The notes beneath the pieces were generated by a model. The model ran no database searches, had not been told where the DNA came from, and saw only the letters and a program-made list of their open reading frames with translations. A DNA stretch of 64,000 nt, from the NCBI GenBank assembly GCA_002434245.1, contig DJJR01000046.1, positions 20,565 through 84,564 of the forward strand. The letters are read 5' to 3'. Positions 44,136 to 53,537 of this stretch are shown here, piece after piece (the first letter of the stretch is position 1; each line of letters begins with the position of its first letter). This DNA comes from Pelosinus fermentans. Lineage in GTDB: Bacteria > Bacillota > Negativicutes > DSM-13327. The translations under genes and the position numbers were made by a program.

Positions 44136-44181
44136 AAAAGACAGGAGAGCTTGCATTATTATGCAAGCTCTCCTGTCTTTT
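44136..44181. terminator. terminator of the larA-gntP operon
   Basis: A perfect stem of about 20 bp (AAAAGACAGGAGAGCTTGC with its complement) and a short loop, with T's on both strands, 16 nt past the gntP stop. Confidence 0.9.
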
Positions 44182-44197
44182 AGTATTACTATAAGGT

Positions 44198-45538
44198 TTA
44201 TCCTATAATTTGAGCTAACAACAATACACCTGCCAAGCCAACTACAGAGGCAATGGTTGTTGATGCCGTATAAATTCCGAACATCTTGTTCATTGGAATA
44301 CCGAGTGATTCTTTTACAAACCAGAAACCCGGGTCAGTTACATGGGAAGCGCCAATGGCTCCGGCACCTATCGCAATCGCCACTAATGCTGGATCAAGGT
44401 TGGGATACTGCGCAAGCACGGGAATGATAAATCCCGCCGATGTCATCATTGCCACAGTGGCACTGCCAATAGCAAATCTCATAACGATGGCGATAACCCA
44501 TGCCATGATCAAAGGACTGATTTGAATGGCAGTAAGCACAGCTTTCAATACATCACCAATACCACTGTCCAGGATAATCCGATTAAAGGCCCCAGCGGCA
44601 CCAATAACAAGAATAATCGAAGCCATAGGTCCCATTGCTGCATCGGTTTGCTTGGCTAGAACTGCCAAACTATGTCCACGTTTCCATCCCATAACATAAT
44701 AAGACAAAATAGCAGCCAAGAAAAGTGCCGTAATTGGACTGCCGATAAAGTTGACAATCGGCATAAAGGCTGCATTTTTATCTGCAACCATCTCGATAAT
44801 GGTTTTACCGATCATTAACAGTAATGGCAGTAAAATCGTAAAAAGAGTGATTCCGAATTTTGGTAAATCAGCGTCTGGAGTCCGTTCCAGATTGCAATAC
44901 TGATCCGGTGGCTGAAAATCATATTTTTCAGTAATCATTTTGCCAAATAAGGGGCCTGCAATTGCTGTCGCAGGGAGGCCAACTAACAAACCATAAAAAA
45001 TAACTTTCCCGACATCGGCTTTTAATGCTAAGGAAATCGCCATTGCAGCAGGATGGGGAGGAATAACGCAATGTACGACAGTAAGTGCTACCAGCATAGA
45101 CAAGGCCACTTGTACCAAAGGCTGCTTGGATTCTAGCACAACACAAAAGAGAATGGGGGTTAACAATACGATGCCAACCTGTAAAAATACAGGAATACCA
45201 CAGATATAAGCAACAATCATCATCGCCCAAGCTGCTTTATTTTTACCCATGATATTAATAAGCGTGCGGGATAGCTTTTCTGCACCGCCGGATATCTCCA
45301 TCATTTTACCAATAATCGCCCCCAAGGCTAGTATTGGGGCAAGAAACCCTAAGGTTCCTCCCATACCGGCCTCAATGGACGTTCCTATTTTCGCTAATGG
45401 CATCCCTGTAGCAAAAGCGATAAAAAAGCAAGCCCCCATCAAAGAGAGAAACGCGTGGATACGAAATTTAATACTCAGAACAATAATCATGAGGATGGCA
45501 ATTCCCAATACGAGAAGCATAGGTATCGATTGATCCAT
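44198..45538 (-). CDS. GntP-family gluconate/sugar-acid permease
   Basis: 446-residue, 12-14-helix permease of the GntP family (gluconate, erythronate, threonate and similar acids). Typical segments are GMGGTLGFLAPILALGAIIGKMME, VIPPHPAAMAISLAL and the late ASHVTDPGFWFVKESLGI. The ATG at 45538 has AAAGGAG 7 nt upstream. Last gene of the rpiR-dtnK-pdxA2-larA-gntP operon, so it probably brings in a four-carbon acid sugar. Confidence 0.9.
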   Translation of the reverse strand: MDQSIPMLLVLGIAILMIIVLSIKFRIHAFLSLMGACFFIAFATGMPLAKIGTSIEAGMGGTLGFLAPILALGAIIGKMMEISGGAEKLSRTLINIMGKNKAAWAMMIVAYICGIPVFLQVGIVLLTPILFCVVLESKQPLVQVALSMLVALTVVHCVIPPHPAAMAISLALKADVGKVIFYGLLVGLPATAIAGPLFGKMITEKYDFQPPDQYCNLERTPDADLPKFGITLFTILLPLLLMIGKTIIEMVADKNAAFMPIVNFIGSPITALFLAAILSYYVMGWKRGHSLAVLAKQTDAAMGPMASIILVIGAAGAFNRIILDSGIGDVLKAVLTAIQISPLIMAWVIAIVMRFAIGSATVAMMTSAGFIIPVLAQYPNLDPALVAIAIGAGAIGASHVTDPGFWFVKESLGIPMNKMFGIYTASTTIASVVGLAGVLLLAQIIG

Positions 45539-45578
45539 AGTAATTCTCCTTTCTTTTTCTGTATCCTTAGCGGCTCCT

Positions 45579-46850
45579 CTACTTGATAATTGGAAGCATA
45601 TCAGGAGCATGAGTTAAGATCGTGACTCTAGCCTTGCTTCCCTTTTGCTTGATCGCTGAATCAAGGGCTGCCTGCACAGAGTCAAAGGGAGTAAATCCAA
45701 GCTTTTCAGCGTCTTTTGACTGGATACCACTAGACACAATATACACAGTTTCCCTCTCTTTTACTTGTGCCCAGGCAATTGCTAAGGCCGCTGCAACTTC
45801 ATCGTGCATTTGTTTATCATCCACCATTTTTTTTAGACATTCCGAGGAATGGCAGGTAATATCCACCATTTCGGGGTGGGTAACAGCAACGCCTTCATAA
45901 CATGGAGTCGCAATAATAACAATTCCACTAGCTTTTACTGCTAAATCAGAAGGATACAAGGTCTTGTGCGCCTGCCAGAACTCAATATCACAAGGATGAG
46001 AACTAGAAACAACGATATCTGCTTCTTCGGGAATTTCAACGGCGTAGACTTCTCTTGATAAAGATACACCTTCCTGGAAGGCTTCTACTGTATCACCAAA
46101 GAAAGCCCCTACTACCTCTCCATGACGATTTAAAACCGTATTAAAAATAGTATCCATGCCAATTTTTTTGGCAATCATATTTAGCTCCCTGCGAACAGGA
46201 TTATCCTGCACTCCTAAATAGGAGCGCGGCGCACGAACACTTAATAAATGAGTTTCAGCAGTGGTATGCTCACCAGAAATACCAGGCTGAACAATTTTTG
46301 CTCCGCCAGAAAATCCAGGAATATGATGAGGAACAATGCTGCCGATGCCGATTTTAAAATCTGCTTCATATGCCTCACGATTCACCCAGACACTGGTACC
46401 ATTATCTGTATTTCCAAGGTCAATCAAAGCCTCTGGATTCTTAAAGTCATGATTTTTAATCGTTACGCGATTTACTACTTCTTGCCCAAATTTTTCTAGG
46501 ATTTCTGCCTCTGTCATAAAGCGATGGGTACCCAAAGCAATAATGACAGTAATCTGCTCATCTTTTATTCCCGCCGAATTCATTTCATCCAGCATTACAG
46601 GAATGATTTTATCAGTAGGAGTCAAGCGAGTGTTATCATCCGCTAAAATTACGACTTTTTTCTTTCCCTTAATTTGTTCAGCCAAGGATCTTGAGCCAAT
46701 AGGATTCGTAAAAGCCCGCATAATCTCTTCTTTTACATCAGCTACAGCAGCAATATCTTTTGGTGAATAAACACCAATCAGATTTTCTCTAGGAAGAGAT
46801 ACTTCAATGTTCTCTTGTCCATAAGGCATTGTTACTTTTACATTTGACAT
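45579..46850 (-). CDS. LarA-family nickel-pincer hydroxyacid racemase/epimerase
   Basis: 423-residue member of the lactate-racemase (DUF2088) superfamily, which inverts the C2 centre of 2-hydroxyacids by hydride transfer to a nickel-pincer nucleotide. The four key residues of Lactobacillus LarA (His108, His174, Lys184, His200) are all conserved at +1: H109 (GTHRFMT), H175 (VPHHIPG), K185 (SGGAKIVQPG) and H201 (TTAETHL). DDNTRLTP is also present. Given its operon with a DUF1537 kinase, PdxA2 and GntP, the substrate is more likely a four-carbon sugar acid than lactate. The cofactor genes larB/C/E are not in the window. Confidence 0.88.
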   Translation of the reverse strand: MSNVKVTMPYGQENIEVSLPRENLIGVYSPKDIAAVADVKEEIMRAFTNPIGSRSLAEQIKGKKKVVILADDNTRLTPTDKIIPVMLDEMNSAGIKDEQITVIIALGTHRFMTEAEILEKFGQEVVNRVTIKNHDFKNPEALIDLGNTDNGTSVWVNREAYEADFKIGIGSIVPHHIPGFSGGAKIVQPGISGEHTTAETHLLSVRAPRSYLGVQDNPVRRELNMIAKKIGMDTIFNTVLNRHGEVVGAFFGDTVEAFQEGVSLSREVYAVEIPEEADIVVSSSHPCDIEFWQAHKTLYPSDLAVKASGIVIIATPCYEGVAVTHPEMVDITCHSSECLKKMVDDKQMHDEVAAALAIAWAQVKERETVYIVSSGIQSKDAEKLGFTPFDSVQAALDSAIKQKGSKARVTILTHAPDMLPIIK

Positions 46851-46894
46851 GGATAATCATCCTTTCTTATCGCTGAATTTGGCTTATCTGCCAA

Positions 46895-47908
46895 CTAAGG
46901 TTTACGCGCGCCTTTCGCTATTTGAGCGGCAAAATGAATGGCGGCGGTCATGCTGCTGCCATCTGCAATCCCTTTTCCGGCAATATCGAAGGCCGTACCA
47001 TGGTCTACAGATGTACGAAGGAACGGCAATCCCACAGTCACATTAACGCCATTGTCAAAACCAAGGAGCTTCAGTGGTATATGACCTTGATCATGATACA
47101 TGACCACAACGATATCAAATTCTTTGCGGCGTACGGTGCGAAAAAATACTGTATCAGGAGGAATCGGACCTACAGCGTCTATGCCTTCTTGTTGAGCGTC
47201 TGCTACAGCAGGGGAAATCTCGTCCACATCCTCCCGCCCGAATAATCCGTTTTCTCCTGCATGGGCGTTAAAGCCTGCAACAGCAATTCTTGGCTGCTCT
47301 AATCCTAACAGGCGCAAGGTACGATCTGCCAAACGAATGATTCGCAGTACACGTTCTTTTTTGATTAGGTCTGCTGCCTCACGCATGGATACGTGAGTTG
47401 TAACATGAATGACTCGCAGTTCATCACCGGAAAGCATCATGGCATAATCTTTGGTATTAGAAAGTTGAGCTAAAATCTCTGTATGTCCGGGAAAATGATG
47501 ACCGCCTATATACAAAGCTTCTTTGTTGATCGGAGCCGTAACAATAGCATCCACCTTATTTGCCATTGCTTTTTCTATAGCAGCTTCAATGTAGGTATAA
47601 GCCGCATGCCCAGAGCGCCCATCGACCTGCCCAAAAGGAAGATCATGGGGAATATTCGCAAAATCAAGAACATCAATCACCCCTGTCTGATAACTGCCTT
47701 CTTGAAGGTCTGCTATACTTGCAATCTTAAGGGGACTTTTCAGAATGCTGGCTGCCAGCTTCATCCGGTTCGTGTCACCAAAAACCAGTGGGCGACATGT
47801 AGAATGGATATTTTCATCTGTAAGAGCTTTTACAATAATCTCAGGACCACACCCCGCAGCATCCCCCATGGTGATTGCCAGAATCGGACGTTCTACTCCC
47901 TGTTTCAT
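46895..47908 (-). CDS. pdxA2: PdxA2: 4-phospho-D-threonate/erythronate dehydrogenase
   Basis: 337-residue PdxA-family NAD-dependent oxidative decarboxylase. Motifs: ITMGDAAGCGPEI, metal-binding TAPINKEAL...HFPGHTEILA, and MYHDQGHIPLKLLGF. In the PdxA2 subfamily the substrate is 4-phospho-D-threonate or 4-phospho-D-erythronate, giving dihydroxyacetone phosphate and CO2. The ATGA overlap with the DUF1537 kinase makes that role far more likely than vitamin B6 synthesis. Confidence 0.9.
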   Translation of the reverse strand: MKQGVERPILAITMGDAAGCGPEIIVKALTDENIHSTCRPLVFGDTNRMKLAASILKSPLKIASIADLQEGSYQTGVIDVLDFANIPHDLPFGQVDGRSGHAAYTYIEAAIEKAMANKVDAIVTAPINKEALYIGGHHFPGHTEILAQLSNTKDYAMMLSGDELRVIHVTTHVSMREAADLIKKERVLRIIRLADRTLRLLGLEQPRIAVAGFNAHAGENGLFGREDVDEISPAVADAQQEGIDAVGPIPPDTVFFRTVRRKEFDIVVVMYHDQGHIPLKLLGFDNGVNVTVGLPFLRTSVDHGTAFDIAGKGIADGSSMTAAIHFAAQIAKGARKP

Positions 47909-49197
47909 TGTCCTACCTTCCTTTCTGTGAGCTTTTGTGTTGCATTTACTAAGGCATCAGGGTTACCAAAGGCACCTGCTTTGGTGACGACCCACAGAGT
48001 TTTTCCTTCCTGAGTTACCATTTTCCCCAGGGGAATAGCTGGCGCTACTTCCTCTAAGATGCGAATTCCCTTTACACCAAGAGCATGGCAGACGGAAACA
48101 GCGGTATCTCCTCCCGTGAGAACAACGCCAGTGACTTCTTGCTGGTGCAGGATTGCAGCACCTATAAAGCCGAGAATCTGTGCAGCACTTTGACTTACTT
48201 CTAAGGGTGACATACCGAGTCTCTCGCCGGCTGCTTTCGCTCTTTCAACTGCCTCGGGCTGATATCCGGATGCAAGGATTACATTCTTCCCCCTTTTAAG
48301 TAGGGACAATGCCTTTTGCAAGTGCGGCATGGCTCGATTTTCCTGCCAAGGAAGATAATCGGCAATTTCGACCTCAACCAGTTCGTGCCCTTTGCCCAGA
48401 AGCTGCCGAATTTGTCCTCTTGTAACAGAACTGATACTGCCCACGATTACAAGGCTGGGCGCCGACAAAAAATACTTTTCATTCCAGCCAAACAACTGAG
48501 GCAGACATTCGGCAAGACCAGCTGAACCTGCCCATAAAACGTTCTGAGATATACGAAATGCTGCTCCAGCTGCGAGTTGGAAATGTTCTTCTTGCCACGC
48601 ATCACAGCTTATGATTCTACACCCTTGTGCCAGGTGATGCTGTATAGCAGCAGCAATCGCATCTTCTCCCCGGGACAGCTCAAAGATACCAATATGACCG
48701 ACTAAGATGCTTGTTTGCTGCCGCAATAACGCAGGCAAAACGGATTCTGAAACGGGAGTTTTAGGATCTTTGCCGACCTCCGTTTCCGAAAGTGGTACGC
48801 CGTGCAACAGATGATGTCCGCCTACAGTCGTCCTTCCGTTTTTAGGAAATGCAGGCATGACTAATGCGAAATCATGAAATCCAAAATCAAGGATAGCCTG
48901 CAGCTCAATACCGATGTTCCCCCGTAAAGTGGAATCCAATTTTTTATAATAATTTTTAAAGCCTGCCTGCTGTGCCTGCTTAACAATCTTTTGTACTTTC
49001 TGATATGCTTCTTTTGCTCCAATAGCACGGCTGTTGGTATCGACAACTACGATAGCAGCTTCCAATTCTTCAGATAAGCTTGTTCCCTCTAACAGAATTT
49101 CAGTATGCAGGCTCTGAACTGCAAATTGCACTCCTGTATCGTTGGCACCTGTCAAATCATCTGCAATGATAATCATGGATTTTGCTTCTATACTCAA
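47905..49197 (-). CDS. dtnK: four-carbon acid sugar kinase (DUF1537/DtnK type)
   Basis: 430-residue kinase that phosphorylates D-threonate, D-erythronate or a related acid at C4. The N-terminal domain begins IIIADDLTGANDTGVQF, with YYKKLDSTLRGNIG. The C-terminal nucleotide domain holds VVLTGGDTAVSVCHALG. TTG start at 49197 with AAGGAGG 8 nt upstream. Its stop overlaps pdxA2. Substrate range within the family is broad, so the acid (threonate or erythronate, D or L) is not fixed by sequence alone. Confidence 0.88.
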   Translation of the reverse strand: MSIEAKSMIIIADDLTGANDTGVQFAVQSLHTEILLEGTSLSEELEAAIVVVDTNSRAIGAKEAYQKVQKIVKQAQQAGFKNYYKKLDSTLRGNIGIELQAILDFGFHDFALVMPAFPKNGRTTVGGHHLLHGVPLSETEVGKDPKTPVSESVLPALLRQQTSILVGHIGIFELSRGEDAIAAAIQHHLAQGCRIISCDAWQEEHFQLAAGAAFRISQNVLWAGSAGLAECLPQLFGWNEKYFLSAPSLVIVGSISSVTRGQIRQLLGKGHELVEVEIADYLPWQENRAMPHLQKALSLLKRGKNVILASGYQPEAVERAKAAGERLGMSPLEVSQSAAQILGFIGAAILHQQEVTGVVLTGGDTAVSVCHALGVKGIRILEEVAPAIPLGKMVTQEGKTLWVVTKAGAFGNPDALVNATQKLTERKVGQ

Positions 49198-49236
49198 ATA
49201 AAATTCCTCCTTCTAGTAGTAATTAGGCATGGCATT

Positions 49237-50154
49237 TTAGCGGGAAGGATTTCTGCACGCCTTCAAAGCCATGCGGGACTTATTCACTCTTTCCATCGCT
49301 GCATCCCCAATCTCTAGGGCCAATCTGACATATAGAATATCAATGACAACTAACTGAACAATACGAGAAATCATTGCATCGGAACGCATCTTGGTTTCTC
49401 GAGTGCAGCTTAGCAGGTATGCATCAACCATATGGGTGATACTGGACTTTATAGAGCTAGTCACCGCACAAGTGTAGCAGCCTTGTTTTTTTGCTAGTTC
49501 TAATGTACGAAGGATATCCGTAGTTTCTCCAGAATGACAGATGGCAAAGAAAATCTCATCCTGGTGAGCTACAGATGCAGCGATGGTCATCAAATGAGAA
49601 TCGGTATAAACATTAATTTTTAACCCTAAGCGCATCAACTTGTGCATCACATCTTGGGCAACAACACCAGAAGCACCTAAACCAATAACATGAATATGAG
49701 ACGAATTTTTAAGGTGATGAATTATATCTTCTAAGGCAGGCAGAGAAATCTGTTTTTCTAAATCTGAAATCCCTTGCAAAGAAGAATCAATCACTTTTCG
49801 AATTACATCCGGTAATTGATCTTGAATCTCCACTTCTTCATAAATTGGGCGTATTTCACTTTCCGACAACTCTTTCGACAGCGCAATACGAAACATCGGA
49901 TAACTCTCATACCCTAGCAATCGGTAGAAGCGAATCACAGTGGCATCACCCACCTGGCAGCGATCCGCCAGTTCATTAATGGGAATTGTCAGTACCTCTT
50001 GAGCGTGTTCTTGCAAATAGTGAACAATTCGCTCTTGAGCAGGTGTCAAACGGTTGCTTTGCAGGCGAATACGTGAGAATAATGGCAAGGAATCCACCTC
50101 CACATCTTGGAGATAATCTTCATCAAATTTCATTTCCAAGAATATTTTCTCCAT
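49237..50154 (-). CDS. RpiR-family transcriptional regulator
   Basis: 305 residues: an N-terminal RpiR helix-turn-helix (LTPAQERIVHYLQEHAQEV, then ADRCQVGDATVIRFYRLLGY) and a C-terminal SIS sugar-phosphate domain (HVIGLGASGVVAQD, FFAICHSGETTDILRTLELAKKQG). First gene of the acid-sugar operon, 39 bp before the kinase, and its likely regulator, probably sensing a sugar-acid phosphate. A TTG 15 nt downstream with a GGAG site is an alternative start. Confidence 0.88.
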   Translation of the reverse strand: MEKIFLEMKFDEDYLQDVEVDSLPLFSRIRLQSNRLTPAQERIVHYLQEHAQEVLTIPINELADRCQVGDATVIRFYRLLGYESYPMFRIALSKELSESEIRPIYEEVEIQDQLPDVIRKVIDSSLQGISDLEKQISLPALEDIIHHLKNSSHIHVIGLGASGVVAQDVMHKLMRLGLKINVYTDSHLMTIAASVAHQDEIFFAICHSGETTDILRTLELAKKQGCYTCAVTSSIKSSITHMVDAYLLSCTRETKMRSDAMISRIVQLVVIDILYVRLALEIGDAAMERVNKSRMALKACRNPSR

Positions 50155-50259
50155 TATTCATTTGACATATCTTCATAGTTTCCTGCTTCGTTTTCAGAAT
50201 TTTTTTTATTTAATAATAATTAAATAACGCTATAAATTTAAACTCCTTTTATGTAAAAC

Positions 50260-50294
50260 AAAAAGTAAGACAGCATAAAGCCATCTTACTTTTT
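50260..50294. terminator. terminator between the MFS gene and rpiR
   Basis: AAAAAGTAAGA and TCTTACTTTTT form a perfect 11-bp outer stem; T-runs exist on both strands. It closes the 5-deoxy-acid-type operon ending with the MFS gene. Confidence 0.8.
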
Positions 50295-50341
50295 ATATCG
50301 AAATCCGGAATACTCTGAACGTTACAGAAACAATATTATTT

Positions 50342-51679
50342 TTAATTTTTATCAGATTGAGCTACCTGCGAGCTAAGACGCTCCTGTGCTGCGGTTTGCT
50401 CCATTTTCTTGCAAACCAGATAGGCTATGAGACTTCCTATTAATACGCATGAACCCATAAAGATTAAACCACTGCCAAAGTTGCCTGTGATATCTTTAAC
50501 CCAGCCAACAACAAAAGGGCCAACAAAACCTCCAAGATTACCAATGGAGTTAATAAAGGCGATACCTGCTGCTGCAGCAGTTCCTGCTAAGAAAGTGGGA
50601 GGTATTGTCCAGAAAATTGGCATGCATCCGTAAAGTCCAATACTGCACAAAGATAAAAAGAAAATTACTAAATTGGGACTGCTATGGAAATAAGCACTAG
50701 CCATTAAGCTAAAACCAGCTACTACCATCGAGATGGTCACATGCCACTTACGCTCTTGATATTTATCGGAGCTAATTCCAATTAACAGCATACCAATTGC
50801 AGCAGCTAAAAATGGAATTGCACTCACTAAGCCAATTTGACTGGAAGTAAGATTACCAAACTCTTTAACAATCTGCGGCATCCACAGATTAATACCGTAA
50901 ATTCCAATTACCATACATACATAAATAATTCCAAGGAGAATCACTCTCACATTTGACATCGTTTCTAAAATGCTATTCTTAGGGCCAGATTTTGCTTCTA
51001 CACTTGCTCGCTCCTGATCAAGCTTGGACTGCAGCCATTGACGTTCATTAGGCTTAAGCCAAGCTGCCTGAGCTGGAGTATCAGTAAGATATCGTAACGC
51101 AACCAATCCTAATAAGGATGAGGGGAGACCTTCGAGAATAAATAGCCACTTCCAGCCAGCTACGCCCATGTAGCCATCCATCCCCAGAATCCATCCTGAT
51201 ACGGCAGATCCAATCATAAGTGCGATAGGTTGAGCAAACATAAATCTTGAAATAATGACACCCCTATGCTGGGCAGGGAACCAATAGGTCAGATAGAGAA
51301 TGACTCCTGGAAAGAAACCAGCTTCTGCAGCCCCCAGCACAAAACGCAATGCTAAGAAACTAGCAGTTCCTTGAATAAAAGCCATAGAGGCGGACAATAG
51401 TCCCCAAGCAATCATAATGAGAGAAATCCAAATTCGAGCGCCATATTTTTGTAATGCCAAATTACTGGGTACCCCAAAGAAAAAATATCCGATAAATAAA
51501 ATTCCTGCGCCCCAGCCAAAAACCGTTGCCGTAAAACCAAACTCTGTATTCATGGTTAACGCTGCAAAGCCAAGATTTACCCGATCCACAAAACACAATA
51601 AATAGGATACCACTAGAAAAGGAATCAGCCTCCAGGAAACCTTGTTGACAATATCTTTTTCTTGTATTTGTTCGTTCAC
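50342..51679 (-). CDS. MFS transporter, anion:cation symporter (ACS) family
   Basis: 445-residue, 12-helix permease closely similar to the one at 25461 (same YLLCFVDRVNLGFAALTMN and RFVLGAAEAGFFPGVILYL segments). Last gene of the dmpF-dmpG-dehydratase operon, so it probably imports the acid used by that pathway. A hairpin (AGAGGTGCA...TGCACCTCT) lies between it and the dehydratase gene. Confidence 0.88.
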   Translation of the reverse strand: MNEQIQEKDIVNKVSWRLIPFLVVSYLLCFVDRVNLGFAALTMNTEFGFTATVFGWGAGILFIGYFFFGVPSNLALQKYGARIWISLIMIAWGLLSASMAFIQGTASFLALRFVLGAAEAGFFPGVILYLTYWFPAQHRGVIISRFMFAQPIALMIGSAVSGWILGMDGYMGVAGWKWLFILEGLPSSLLGLVALRYLTDTPAQAAWLKPNERQWLQSKLDQERASVEAKSGPKNSILETMSNVRVILLGIIYVCMVIGIYGINLWMPQIVKEFGNLTSSQIGLVSAIPFLAAAIGMLLIGISSDKYQERKWHVTISMVVAGFSLMASAYFHSSPNLVIFFLSLCSIGLYGCMPIFWTIPPTFLAGTAAAAGIAFINSIGNLGGFVGPFVVGWVKDITGNFGSGLIFMGSCVLIGSLIAYLVCKKMEQTAAQERLSSQVAQSDKN

Positions 51680-51718
51680 AATCCATCCCCCTAATTTTTA
51701 AAATTGCTTTTTTAACCA

Positions 51719-51747
51719 GAGGTGCAAGTCCTAATCCTGCACCTCTT
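51719..51747 (-). other. intercistronic stem-loop between dehydratase and MFS genes
   Basis: AGAGGTGCA and TGCACCTCT form a 9-bp stem with an 11-nt loop and no U-tract, suited to mRNA stability or partial termination. Confidence 0.4.
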
Positions 51748-51797
51748 CTTATGGGAAAATTTACTATAATGGCGAAAATTCAATTAATTTTGCACAT

Positions 51798-53477
51798 TTA
51801 AATTTTAATGACGGCTCCCTTATCAGCAGAGCTTGCCAATTTGGAGTAAATGGCAAGATAGCCTTTCGTAAACTTAGGTTTAGGACGCTGCCACGTTTTT
51901 AGCCTTTTTTGGATTTCTTCTTCTGATACATGAAGGTGCAAATTACCATTGGGGATATCAATGGTAATCGTATCACCATTTACTACAATAGCCAGCGGAC
52001 CTCCTTCAGCAGCTTCCGGTGATATATGACCTACAAAGCAGCCATTATTGGTCCCTGAGAAACGTCCATCGGTTATCAAAGCAGTCTTCTTCGCCAGTCC
52101 CATGCCGTACATATACTTCATTGCTTTATACATTTCTCGCATTCCAGGACCGCCCTTAGGACCCTCATAACGAATTACAACGACATCGCCTTCCTTGATT
52201 TTACCGCCCAGTATTGCTTCCTCCGCTAACTCTTCTGAATCGAAAACTTGAGCAAGTCCTGTGAATAAGTGCATTTGCGGATCAATCGCTGCCGGCTTGG
52301 TAACAGCAGTATTAGGAGCTAAGTTTCCTTTTAAAATGGCCAACCCTTTTAAATTACTAAATGGATCAGCAAAGCTGCGTATTACATTGGTATCAAATGG
52401 ATACTTAAACTTATAGCTTTGCAGATTTTCCTTAACCGTTTTTCCTGTTACGGTAATGCTGTCTAAGTGCAAAAGGGAATGAATTTCCTGCATTACTTTT
52501 GGAATGCCGCCAGCTTTATAAAAATCCTCCATATTGTATTTAGAAGCTGGATTGACTTTTGCCACTTGCGGGGTGGATTCACTGAGCCTGTGATAAGCAT
52601 CCATCATGGTCTCCGCTGTAATATCCACTTCTGCTGCAATAGCGGAAAGATGCAGCACCGCATTTGTCGATCCACCTGTAGCCATCAGAACACGAATTGC
52701 ATTTTCCAAAGACTGCTCGGTGATAATCTTATCTGCTGTAATTTGGTTATATACCTGATTTACAATCGTCTTGCCTGTTTCTTCTGCATATCGCAAGCGA
52801 TCGGCGTAGACTGCAGGTACCAACGCCCCTCCGGGAACAGACATCCCCAGCGCTTCTGCCAGACAGCACATCGTATTTGCCGTTCCATAAAATGCGCAAG
52901 ATCCGCAAGATGGACCGCAAAGTTCTTCCATATGGTCATAAGCAATTTCATCAATTTTGTCGCTTTTAAGCATACCCAATGCTTCCGACATGGTAGTTAG
53001 ATCGGATTTTCGACCATCGAATTCAACTCCACCCAACATGGGTCCGCCTGGCAGAAAAATGGCCGGTATTTTTAAGCGAGCGGCAGCCATCAGCATTCCA
53101 GGAACAATCTTGTCACATGAACCCAGCAGCACAATCCCATCTAGACGATGAGCTTCAACCATAACCTCAATGTCATTTGCAATTAAATCCCGCGACGGCA
53201 GGATGTAATGCATTCCAGCATGTCCTTGGGCTGTTCCGTCACATGCTCCAATAACACCGAACTCTGCCACAGAGCCGCCAGCTCTGTGTATTCCCTTACG
53301 CACATGTTCTGCAACCTGCCGCAGATTGGCATGCCCTGGAACTAATTCGTTCCAGGAGTTGGCGATTCCGATGACAGGTCTGGCAAGATCGTTATCAGAG
53401 TATCCTACGGATTTAAAAACACTACGATTAAAAGACCAATCAGGTTTCTCTAGAATATCGTTACTACGGAATTTCAC
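51798..53477 (-). CDS. IlvD/Edd family dehydratase, probable sugar-acid dehydratase
   Basis: 559-residue Fe-S dehydratase. Visible: IANSWNELVPGHANL, IGACDGTAQGHAGMHY, GSCDKIVPGMLMAAARL and CGPSCGSCAFYGTANTMCC (cluster cysteines), and late GRFSGTNNGCFVGHISPEAA. The FYGTANTM motif differs from MFTANSM of true dihydroxy-acid dehydratase. GTG start with AGAAGGGG 8 nt upstream. It lies 60 bp after dmpG. By context it should make 4-hydroxy-2-oxovalerate from a 2,3,4-trihydroxyvalerate. Branched-chain amino-acid synthesis is possible by fold but no other ilv gene is near. Confidence 0.85.
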   Translation of the reverse strand: MKFRSNDILEKPDWSFNRSVFKSVGYSDNDLARPVIGIANSWNELVPGHANLRQVAEHVRKGIHRAGGSVAEFGVIGACDGTAQGHAGMHYILPSRDLIANDIEVMVEAHRLDGIVLLGSCDKIVPGMLMAAARLKIPAIFLPGGPMLGGVEFDGRKSDLTTMSEALGMLKSDKIDEIAYDHMEELCGPSCGSCAFYGTANTMCCLAEALGMSVPGGALVPAVYADRLRYAEETGKTIVNQVYNQITADKIITEQSLENAIRVLMATGGSTNAVLHLSAIAAEVDITAETMMDAYHRLSESTPQVAKVNPASKYNMEDFYKAGGIPKVMQEIHSLLHLDSITVTGKTVKENLQSYKFKYPFDTNVIRSFADPFSNLKGLAILKGNLAPNTAVTKPAAIDPQMHLFTGLAQVFDSEELAEEAILGGKIKEGDVVVIRYEGPKGGPGMREMYKAMKYMYGMGLAKKTALITDGRFSGTNNGCFVGHISPEAAEGGPLAIVVNGDTITIDIPNGNLHLHVSEEEIQKRLKTWQRPKPKFTKGYLAIYSKLASSADKGAVIKI

Positions 53478-53537
53478 AAAAAACACCCCTTCTCATTTTC
53501 CTATTTAAACGCATTTTTTTGCTTTTTTTATCATCAG

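Noticed and set aside
47483..48013. 176-codon plus frame opposite pdxA2 and dtnK
   Set aside because: Antisense shadow crossing two overlapping real genes.
52467..53000. 177-codon plus frame opposite the dehydratase
   Set aside because: Antisense shadow; composition (Cys/His-rich) mirrors the coding strand and no start site is present.
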